A stretch of DNA of 5,648 nucleotides from Bacillota bacterium (GTDB taxonomy: Bacteria; Bacillota; Clostridia; Clostridiales; Clostridiaceae), in assembly GCA_023435985.1 (NCBI GenBank), contig JAEZKY010000263.1, positions 1 to 5,648 of the forward strand, written 5' to 3'. The notes under the pieces were generated by a model. That model saw nothing but the letters and a program-made list of their open reading frames with translations, ran no database searches and was not told the origin of the DNA. Below, piece by piece: positions 1-5,648 of the stretch. Position numbers and translations under genes: made by a program. Position 1 is the stretch's first letter. Every line of letters begins with the position of its first letter.

Positions 1-38
1 GAATACTTGATAAAATAATTAAAAAACTAAGTAAATAA
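1..38 (+). other. possible 3' end of an upstream gene
   Basis: In the third frame the first bases read ILDKIIKKLSK followed by TAA at 36-38. A short lysine-rich helical tail like this is a common protein C-terminus in low-GC bacteria. If it is a gene end, it lies 56 bases upstream of the hsdR start on the same strand, where hsdS or hsdM would be expected. A second reading (EYLIK, stop at 16-18) is equally open. Eleven codons are too few to identify a family, so this is only a candidate partial gene. Confidence 0.25.
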
Positions 39-47
39 TTATATTAT
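19..47 (+). promoter_or_regulatory. weak sigma-A-like promoter candidate for hsdR
   Basis: TTAAAA (19-24) and TATTAT (42-47) are separated by 17 bases and match the -35 and -10 consensus at 4 of 6 and 5 of 6 positions. Transcription would start near 54, giving a leader of about 40 bases before the GTG start at 95. The region is nearly all A and T, so matches of this quality arise easily by chance. hsdR may instead be read from a promoter further upstream with other hsd genes. Confidence 0.25.
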
Positions 48-50
48 TTA
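32..50. repeat. AT-only palindrome upstream of hsdR
   Basis: TAAATAAT (32-39) and ATTATTTA (43-50) are perfect inverted copies around the three bases TAT. The right arm covers the -10 candidate at 42-47, so the palindrome could be an operator. With no G or C in the stem it would be a poor terminator. In DNA this AT-rich a chance palindrome is quite possible. Confidence 0.3.
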
Positions 51-83
51 ATTTAGAATAATAATTTATAGAGACTAGATAGT

Positions 84-90
84 GGGGTGA
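84..90 (+). promoter_or_regulatory. ribosome binding site fixing the GTG start of hsdR
   Basis: GGGGTGA ends four bases before the GTG at 95-97 and is complementary to the 3' end of 16S rRNA. An in-frame TAG at 80-82 rules out an earlier start. The first in-frame ATG is codon 52, which would remove the conserved N-terminal LPAIEYL and GERDTLSEVIL segments. The non-ATG start is therefore well supported. Confidence 0.8.
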
Positions 91-94
91 TAAA

Positions 95-3000
95 GTGTTT
101 GATTTGGGTAATGAAGAAACCTTAGTAGAACTTCCAGCCATAGAATATTTAACGAACAACCTTTGCTATGATTTTATTGGAGGGGACAAGTTGACTCCTG
201 CTTATGGAGAACGAGATACTCTTAGCGAAGTTATACTAAGTAAAAGAATGAAAGCATCTCTAAAGAAACTAAATCCGTGGATTTCTGATGAAAATGTTGA
301 AAAAGTTGTTCGTAAGTTCAGTAGAGCAGAGTCTTTAGGTACAGGTCTTTTAGAGATTAATGAGAAAATATATGATTATATAGTTCATCTACAATTAACT
401 GTAGATCAAGTTATAGATGGTAAAAAAGAAACTAAAACAGTTAAATTAATAGAATTTGATGTTGATAATATATATGATAATGATTTTTTGGTAACAAGAC
501 AGTTTGTTATTAAAGGGCAACAAGAAACTATTAGACCAGATATAGTAATCTTTATAAATGGTATGCCTATAGCAGTTTTAGAATGTAAGTCACCTTTTAA
601 AGAGACAAGTTCTAATGAGAATGTAGGTAAATATGATGGATTCCAACAACTTAGAAGATATATGAATATCAGAGATGCAAATTTTATCGAGGGTGAGGAA
701 AGATTATTCTATACTAACTTTATAACATGTATATTGAATAAGTATACTGCTTACGTTGGTACTATAAGTTCAGGGTACAAGCATTATGTAGAATGGAAAG
801 ATGCTTATCCTATGGAAAATAAAGATGTTTACCATGAAAAGGATACTCCACAAAATATCTTATTACAGGGTGTATTTAAAAAGGAAAATCTTTTAGATAT
901 AATGCAAAATTTTATTGTTTATGATGTGGACAAGGAAAATAGCAGAAAAGTTAAAAAGGTGTGTAGATATCAACAGTTTAGAGCAGTTCAAAAATCTTTA
1001 AAGAGATTAGAAGATGGAAAAACTCCTTTAAGTAAAGGGGGAGTTGTTTGGCATACTCAAGGTTCAGGTAAATCACTTACTATGGTATTTTTAGCAAGAA
1101 AAATAAGAAATCATAAAAAACTTTCTGATGCTACTATAGTTATAGTAACAGATAGAACGGATTTAGATGAACAAATATTTGAAACCTTTACTAATACAAT
1201 AACTAATGGGACACCTATTAGAGCGGAAAGTATTGAAGAGATGAAGAGACTTCTTAGAAATTCTAATGCTCAAATAGTTACAACTACTATTCAGAAGTTC
1301 CAAAGCGAAAAAGAAGAAAGTAAACTTCAAGATAAAGTTCAGGAAGAAAAATTATATTTTGAAAAAGAATATGAAGTGTTATCCACTAAATCAAATATAA
1401 TTGTAATGACGGATGAAGCACATAGAAGTCAATATAAAGGTACTGCTACAAATTTAAGAACAGCGTTGCCTAATGCTGCATTCATAGGTTTTACTGGTAC
1501 TCCAATTGATAAAGATGATAAGTCTACACCAAGAACTTTTGGTTCTTACATAGATCAATATTCTATAAAAATGGCTGTGGAAGATGGTGCTACAGTTAAA
1601 ATTGTATATGAGGGAAGAAGGCCAGATTTACACATTAAAGGCGAGTCTTTAGAGGAATTGTTTGACCAAGCCTTTGATGATAAGACTGATGAAGAAAAAG
1701 AGGCTATTAAACAAAAATATGCTAATAGAAGAAGTGTAGTCGAAGCAGAGGCTAGAATAGATGAAGTTGCCAAGGATATGCTTACCCATTATAAAGAATA
1801 TATTTATCCTAATGGCTTTAAAGCACAAATTGTATGCGTATCTAGAGATGCTTGTGTTAAGTATTACAATGCTTTAAATAAGCATATGAAAGATATTATG
1901 GGGGAAGAATTAGAGTGTAAAGTAATTTTCTCTGGTAGCAATAATGATGAACCTTACCTAAGGGAATATCATACAACTAAGGAGGAACAGAAGGATATAT
2001 TAACAAGTTTTAAAAAGAAAACATCAGAAAGTAAGTTATGTTTCTTAATAGTTAAGGACATGCTTTTAACAGGATTTGATGCACCTATAGAACAAGTAAT
2101 GTATTTAGATAGACCTTTAAAGGAGCATACGTTATTACAGGCTATTGCTAGAGTTAATAGAACTTCTGGAGAGAATAAAAAGTGTGGTTATGTAGTAGAT
2201 TATTATGGAGTTTTAGATTTCTTAGAAGAGGCTTTAGCGATATTTGATAAGGATGAATTAGGAAAGCCAATGGAATCAATGGTTTCTTTATATGACGAAA
2301 TGCTGTCTTATAGAGAAAATGTAATTAGAATGTTTACAGGGGTAGATCATAATAATATTGATGCGTTAGTAAAAGTAATTGAACCAGAAGATAAGAGAGC
2401 GGAATTTGAAGTAGCCTATAAAAAGTTTGTTGGAGCAGTAGAGGCATTAATGCCAGGTCATGTATCTACGGATATACAAAATGATGTTAAATGGTTGTCC
2501 TATATTAGAGCAGCAGCAAAGGTAAGATTTAATCCTGAAAAGAAATTAGATATTGCTGACTGTGGGGAAAAGGTTAAGGCATTAATTTCAGCACATTTAA
2601 CTTCTAACGGGGTAATACAATGGATAGAGCCAATAACATTGTTTGATGATGATTTCCAAAATAAAATTGAGAATCAAGTTGGTGATGAAGCAGTAGCATC
2701 TTCTATGGAACATGCTATAAAGAATGTTATTAATTTAAAAATGGATGAAAACCCTGTATTCTATACAAGTTTATTTGAAAAACTGCAACAGATCCTACAA
2801 GAAACTAAAAATGATTGGATAGAGAAAAAAGCAAGGCTTAAAGAATTTATAAATAAAGAAATGGAAAAAGGTGAACAAAGTAAAGCAGATGAATTAGGAT
2901 TAAGCAAAAGAGAATTTGCTTTCTTTGAAACGCTAAGACAGGTTTTAGAGCAAGGGGAGGTTGTAGTAGATATCGTAAAAGAGGAGGGTGTAGATTATAT

Positions 3001-3253
3001 AGCCAATGATATTGTTCTATTTTCAAAGGAAATTTCAATTGAATTAGATAAGTTAATTAGGGAAAATTATTTAGTGGATTGGACTAATAATCAAAGTAAA
3101 TCTGCACAAATAGAGCAAAAAATATATATGTATTTAATATCAAAGTCATCTAAATTAAGAGATATATTTGGTGCAGAGGCAATGAATAAAATAAAATATT
3201 TAAAAGAAAATATCATAAAATTGGCAAAAATACACTATGCAACAATAGATTAA
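95..3253 (+). CDS. hsdR: type I restriction endonuclease, R subunit (HsdR)
   Basis: This is the motor and nuclease subunit of a type I restriction-modification complex. Together with HsdM and HsdS it translocates DNA from an unmethylated recognition site using ATP and cuts at a distance. The 1052 residues are the usual family length. The N-terminal nuclease has the PD-(D/E)xK pattern with Asp149 (RPDIVIF), Glu163 and Lys165 (LECKSP), followed by a QxxxY motif at Gln185-Tyr189. Two RecA-like helicase domains follow: Walker A TQGSGKS (321-327), motif Ia VTDRTDLDEQ (351-360), DEAH (440-443), TGTP (467-470), LLTGFDAP (657-664) and QAIARVNR (682-689). Residues from about 730 to 1052 are helical and fit the C-terminal region that binds the methylase core. 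No frameshift or lost catalytic residue is seen. It starts at GTG and is followed after ten bases by a metallopeptidase gene. HsdM and HsdS are not in the window, so target specificity cannot be stated. Confidence 0.96.
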   Translation: MFDLGNEETLVELPAIEYLTNNLCYDFIGGDKLTPAYGERDTLSEVILSKRMKASLKKLNPWISDENVEKVVRKFSRAESLGTGLLEINEKIYDYIVHLQLTVDQVIDGKKETKTVKLIEFDVDNIYDNDFLVTRQFVIKGQQETIRPDIVIFINGMPIAVLECKSPFKETSSNENVGKYDGFQQLRRYMNIRDANFIEGEERLFYTNFITCILNKYTAYVGTISSGYKHYVEWKDAYPMENKDVYHEKDTPQNILLQGVFKKENLLDIMQNFIVYDVDKENSRKVKKVCRYQQFRAVQKSLKRLEDGKTPLSKGGVVWHTQGSGKSLTMVFLARKIRNHKKLSDATIVIVTDRTDLDEQIFETFTNTITNGTPIRAESIEEMKRLLRNSNAQIVTTTIQKFQSEKEESKLQDKVQEEKLYFEKEYEVLSTKSNIIVMTDEAHRSQYKGTATNLRTALPNAAFIGFTGTPIDKDDKSTPRTFGSYIDQYSIKMAVEDGATVKIVYEGRRPDLHIKGESLEELFDQAFDDKTDEEKEAIKQKYANRRSVVEAEARIDEVAKDMLTHYKEYIYPNGFKAQIVCVSRDACVKYYNALNKHMKDIMGEELECKVIFSGSNNDEPYLREYHTTKEEQKDILTSFKKKTSESKLCFLIVKDMLLTGFDAPIEQVMYLDRPLKEHTLLQAIARVNRTSGENKKCGYVVDYYGVLDFLEEALAIFDKDELGKPMESMVSLYDEMLSYRENVIRMFTGVDHNNIDALVKVIEPEDKRAEFEVAYKKFVGAVEALMPGHVSTDIQNDVKWLSYIRAAAKVRFNPEKKLDIADCGEKVKALISAHLTSNGVIQWIEPITLFDDDFQNKIENQVGDEAVASSMEHAIKNVINLKMDENPVFYTSLFEKLQQILQETKNDWIEKKARLKEFINKEMEKGEQSKADELGLSKREFAFFETLRQVLEQGEVVVDIVKEEGVDYIANDIVLFSKEISIELDKLIRENYLVDWTNNQSKSAQIEQKIYMYLISKSSKLRDIFGAEAMNKIKYLKENIIKLAKIHYATID

Positions 3254-3259
3254 AGGTGA
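3252..3259 (+). promoter_or_regulatory. ribosome binding site of the metallopeptidase, overlapping the hsdR stop
   Basis: AAAGGTGA shares its first two bases with the TAA stop of hsdR (3251-3253) and lies four bases before the ATG at 3264. The overlap suggests that ribosomes finishing hsdR can start the next gene, which couples the two products. Confidence 0.75.
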
Positions 3260-3263
3260 AAAT

Positions 3264-3977
3264 ATGAAACTTGGATTTATCTTTGGGACAAAGAATATAG
3301 AGTTTGATGTACAATATAGTAAAAGAAAAACCCTAGCAATTGAAGTAGAGCCGTCTGGAGAAGTAAATGTAATTGCACCAAGGGGTATTTCAGAAGATCA
3401 AATAATCGAAAAAGTTAAAACCAAGGCAACGTGGATTGTCCAAAAACAGTATGAGGTAAGAAATATAAATGTAAATAAGGTAAATAGAGAGGCTGTAAGT
3501 GGAGAATCTTATTTGTACTTAGGAAGAAACTATACGCTGCAATTAATTGTAGATAAGCAGATTAAAGATATAGATGTAAAACTATTTAGAGGAAAATTTA
3601 TGGTTACAACTTATACTAAAGATGAAGGTAAAATTAAACTGGCTCTAGAAAAATGGTATAGAGATAAGTCTTTTCAGAAGGTGTATGAAAGAGTTAAATA
3701 TTATAGTCATTTTTTTAATAAACAGCCTCAAAACATTAAAGTTAAAGAGCAAAAAAAGAGATGGGCAAGTTGCACATCAAAAGATGAATTGCTATTTAAC
3801 TGGAGATGTGTTATGGCACCAGCCTATATAATCGACTATATAGTTGTCCATGAGATGTGTCATATGTATCACAAGGATCACTCTAAAGAATTTTGGAGCA
3901 TGGTAGGTGGAATTATGCCTGATTACGAAGTTAGGAGGATATGGCTTAGGGATAATGGTGTAAAATTGGATTTATAA
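3264..3977 (+). CDS. YgjP-like (DUF45/M48-type) zinc metallopeptidase
   Basis: This 237-residue cytoplasmic protein belongs to the YgjP/DUF45 group of predicted zinc metallopeptidases, distantly related to SprT and WLM proteases. The zinc site is HEMCH at 196-200 (His196, catalytic Glu197, His200), with His206 in KDHSKEFW as the likely third ligand. The family signature RWASC (166-170, usually RWGSC) and a downstream proline (Pro219, in IMPDY) are also present. The N-terminal third, around residues 12-60, is the beta-rich start typical of the family (KRKTLAIEVEPSGEVNV, then APRGISEDQIIEKV). No signal peptide or membrane segment is visible. It is ten bases downstream of hsdR, apparently translationally coupled, and ends before a strong terminator, so it is the last gene of this operon. 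Genes of this family are often found beside type I restriction genes, but their role there is not established to my knowledge. Processing or turnover of HsdR is only an inference. Confidence 0.9.
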   Translation: MKLGFIFGTKNIEFDVQYSKRKTLAIEVEPSGEVNVIAPRGISEDQIIEKVKTKATWIVQKQYEVRNINVNKVNREAVSGESYLYLGRNYTLQLIVDKQIKDIDVKLFRGKFMVTTYTKDEGKIKLALEKWYRDKSFQKVYERVKYYSHFFNKQPQNIKVKEQKKRWASCTSKDELLFNWRCVMAPAYIIDYIVVHEMCHMYHKDHSKEFWSMVGGIMPDYEVRRIWLRDNGVKLDL

Positions 3978-4038
3978 TTTTATAGGTATTATATAGTCCA
4001 TTCATTAAAAATAAAGATATTAATAGAATAATATATAA
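3978..4038. other. short AT-rich intergenic spacer
   Basis: Between the metallopeptidase stop and the terminator stem there are about 60 bases with no usable reading frame and no ribosome binding site. The stretch contains only short AT-rich words and appears to be the 3' untranslated part of the hsdR operon transcript. Confidence 0.5.
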
Positions 4039-4071
4039 GAAAATAGAGATAGCATCGCTATCTCTATTTTC
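4039..4071. terminator. bidirectional rho-independent terminator
   Basis: GAAAATAGAGATAGC (4039-4053) and GCTATCTCTATTTTC (4057-4071) form a perfect 15-bp stem around the three-base loop ATC. The inner part (AGAGATAGC with GCTATCTCT) is followed on the plus strand by ATTTTC and preceded by GAAAAT. The structure therefore gives a stem followed by a U-run on transcripts from either strand. It lies 61 bases after the plus-strand operon and one base beyond the stop codon of the minus-strand gene, as expected for a terminator shared by convergent units. Confidence 0.88.
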
Positions 4072-4072
4072 A

Positions 4073-5648
4073 TTAAAACGGTGCATCATCGTCAGAAAAT
4101 ACTGAGTCTACTGGGGTTAGTTCTATATCAAAGTTCCTATTTGAAGGAGGAGGGGATTTAATAGTATTTTCTTTAGTATACAAGGTTTTTTTATAGTCAG
4201 AACTCATTAAAAATTTGTTTATGTCAAAGTCGTGATTTCTCGTGATTCGCCAAACAATACCATTAATTTGTTTATCAGTTAGATATTTATCTATATTTTT
4301 TATGGTATCTTCATTAAACCTATTTTTTAGTACAAATACTTGATTCGCAGATAACTTTTCATATGAATAATTTGGATTATTTTCAGTATCAGATGATATT
4401 TCTTTAACAACAGCACTATTATCTGAAATTATATTTGAGATCTTAGGCTTTTGTATGCTGTAAAGATCATTATTAATGTAGTTGTCTTTGACCTTTAATA
4501 CAAGTTCTCTAATAAAACTAATATCACCGTTTTTAATTTTTGGCATTGGATTCTTTCTGATCTCTTGATCAATAAGTGGAATAAACTCAGTGATATCACT
4601 ATATTTAGTGGCAAATTCAATTTCATCTTTTATACATCTTGGATCAATAGTTAATGCAGTATCTTGAGTATAGATTTTAGTTTTAATTAATGTGTTAAGA
4701 TCTTCATTAAGGGCTGGATTAAACTTATAAGAATATTTATACCAAAGATTGACGAATGTAACTAATAGAGTGTCATCTTTTAATTTAACAGAGCAGTCTG
4801 TAATGTCTTTACCAATTTCTGCATAAGTTCTAATGATATTAATATTTTTGAATCCAAATTGCCAGAGTTTATAGGCAATTCTTATACTATTAGTTTGTCC
4901 TATTTTATGTGAGTCAGTATCAAAAAATAAGTTGATTTCTATATCTTTACCCCAATATCTATCAAGAAGTTGTATTTGATGCTCGGTAAGATTTGACTGT
5001 CCAGGACTTATGGATTTATAGCCAAGAGAAGTTAGTTTTATAGCATCTGCAATACCCTCAGTAATCCAAATATTTGATAATAGTTCATCTTTTAATTCAT
5101 ATAGATTAAATAGAAAATTCCCAATTGGCAAAGGTATCATTGACCTATATTCTCTTTCATCATCATAAGTATTTAAGTTATCATTGTAATCAGATATATT
5201 TATATACTTGCATCTTTCAGTTAGTTTCAAATTTATATTTCTACATTGATAGCCTACAACAAGACCAGTCTCATGTTCTTTTACTGGGAAAAGCAGCCTG
5301 TCAGATATTTGGGTAAAATCCTTATAATGAAGTAAAGATTGCCTTGCTTTTTCAAAATATATTAAGCCATACTTATCTGCTATATCAGGAGAGATATTAT
5401 ACTTCATCTTTATAAATTCGTATAGTTTTTCCTTAGAGTTCAACGTATCTTTAGATTGGGTAAAGTCTTTTATTAATTTGCTTTTATATGCAGTTAGTAT
5501 TGCTTGGTTGTAATTTACATAGCCTTTATCATTAAGGCACTTAATATCTAATTCTTTAACAACCATATTAATATCAAGTTCTTTTAATGAAAATTTATCT
5601 TCAAACCGTGGTAGGGTGTAATTTGCCCTAATGTCAGTAGTGTTGCTT
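4073..5648 (-). CDS. DnaG-like TOPRIM primase-type protein with SSB-like C-terminal tip, 5'-partial
   Basis: The visible 524 codons encode the C-terminal part of a bacterial-primase-like protein; numbering here starts at the ATG at 5566. The DnaG N-terminal subdomain is seen at SDRLLFPVKEHETGLVVGY (88-106), then KYIN (120-123). The TOPRIM fold follows, with Glu170 and Asp174 in EGIADA, Asp216 and Asp218 in FFDTDS (DnaG has DGD) and Asp254 and Asp257 in GKDITD. DnaG-like primases make RNA primers for replication. Residues about 275-465 match no domain I recognise, including the DnaG helicase-binding domain. The end is a proline-containing linker (SPPPSN, 471-476) and the tip SDDDAPF, close to the DDDIPF-type tip of SSB. 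The frame is open for 27 codons upstream of 5566 to the window edge, and that ATG lacks a Shine-Dalgarno site, so the true start is outside, as would be any zinc-binding domain. The divergence from chromosomal DnaG suggests a plasmid, phage or integrated element. Primase activity is inferred, not shown. Confidence 0.85.
   Translation of the reverse strand, partial: SNTTDIRANYTLPRFEDKFSLKELDINMVVKELDIKCLNDKGYVNYNQAILTAYKSKLIKDFTQSKDTLNSKEKLYEFIKMKYNISPDIADKYGLIYFEKARQSLLHYKDFTQISDRLLFPVKEHETGLVVGYQCRNINLKLTERCKYINISDYNDNLNTYDDEREYRSMIPLPIGNFLFNLYELKDELLSNIWITEGIADAIKLTSLGYKSISPGQSNLTEHQIQLLDRYWGKDIEINLFFDTDSHKIGQTNSIRIAYKLWQFGFKNINIIRTYAEIGKDITDCSVKLKDDTLLVTFVNLWYKYSYKFNPALNEDLNTLIKTKIYTQDTALTIDPRCIKDEIEFATKYSDITEFIPLIDQEIRKNPMPKIKNGDISFIRELVLKVKDNYINNDLYSIQKPKISNIISDNSAVVKEISSDTENNPNYSYEKLSANQVFVLKNRFNEDTIKNIDKYLTDKQINGIVWRITRNHDFDINKFLMSSDYKKTLYTKENTIKSPPPSNRNFDIELTPVDSVFSDDDAPF
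5541..5584 (-). repeat. 27-base-offset near-repeat inside the primase gene
   Basis: On the plus strand, bases 5541-5557 and 5568-5584 agree at 15 of 17 positions. In the protein this gives KELDIN followed nine residues later by KELDIK, on either side of the Met at 5566. It may be a small tandem duplication or a chance match in AT-rich coding DNA. It suggests that the Met lies within a continuous coding segment and is not a genuine start. Confidence 0.4.

Noticed and set aside
1035..1041. Run of five G in hsdR as a possible phase-variation tract
   Set aside because: Five bases is too short for frequent slippage and the frame is intact through the adjacent Walker A motif.
1555..1773. Minus-strand open frame of 72 codons inside hsdR
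   Set aside because: It lies antisense to the conserved helicase region, has a Ser/Leu-rich low-complexity product and no ribosome binding site. It is a shadow of the hsdR coding frame.
2847..3038. Minus-strand open frame of 63 codons inside the hsdR C-terminal region
   Set aside because: It is antisense to a helical, charged part of HsdR, and its hydrophobic appearance is the expected complement of Lys/Glu-rich codons. No supporting start signal is seen.
4229..4249. Short direct repeat TCGTGATT occurring twice
   Set aside because: The two copies are only eight bases, lie inside coding sequence for ITRNHD, and are not repeated elsewhere. No array or binding-site pattern follows.
5125..5316. 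Plus-strand open frame of 63 codons opposite the primase-like gene
   Set aside because: It is antisense to the conserved DnaG-like core, and its product resembles no family. It is best explained as a shadow frame.
1..5648. CRISPR array, tRNA, rRNA or insertion sequence
   Set aside because: No regularly spaced repeats, tRNA-like folds with a TTCRA arm, rRNA-like conserved stretches, transposase or flanking terminal inverted repeats were seen.

Overview
The window is strongly AT-rich. It uses AGA for arginine, A/T-ending codons and purine-rich Shine-Dalgarno sites (GGGGTGA, AAGGTGA). This points to a low-GC Firmicute, most likely Clostridium or a close relative. That is inferred from base composition and protein style, since no ribosomal or other taxonomic marker is present.

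Layout: positions 1-94 hold the probable last codons of an upstream gene and an AT-only leader with a weak promoter-like pair and a small palindrome. Positions 95-3253 (+) encode a full-length type I restriction endonuclease R subunit (HsdR, 1052 aa) with nuclease and helicase motifs intact. Ten bases later, 3264-3977 (+) encodes a 237-aa zinc metallopeptidase of the YgjP/DUF45 type (HExxH plus a downstream His), with its ribosome binding site overlapping the hsdR stop. These two form one transcription unit. HsdM and HsdS are not in the window; if present they should lie to the left. A 15-bp perfect hairpin at 4039-4071 separates this unit from a convergent gene and looks like a shared bidirectional terminator.

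Positions 4073-5648 (-) are the 3' part of a gene for a DnaG-like TOPRIM protein that runs off the right edge. The reading frame stays open beyond the ATG at 5566, and that ATG has no ribosome binding site, so the true N-terminus (and any zinc finger) is outside. The protein keeps the TOPRIM acidic residues. It departs from ordinary DnaG by an insertion before the TOPRIM fold, apparent loss of a conserved lysine, an unrecognised C-terminal half, and a final heptapeptide SDDDAPF behind a proline-containing linker. That ending closely resembles the C-terminal tip of bacterial single-stranded DNA-binding protein (SSB).

Taken together, a restriction module sits tail-to-tail with a non-standard replication primase. 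This suggests a plasmid, phage-plasmid or integrated element carrying a defence cargo, although no integrase, transposase or att site is visible. The most interesting signal is the primase-like protein that appears to carry its own SSB-type interaction tail.
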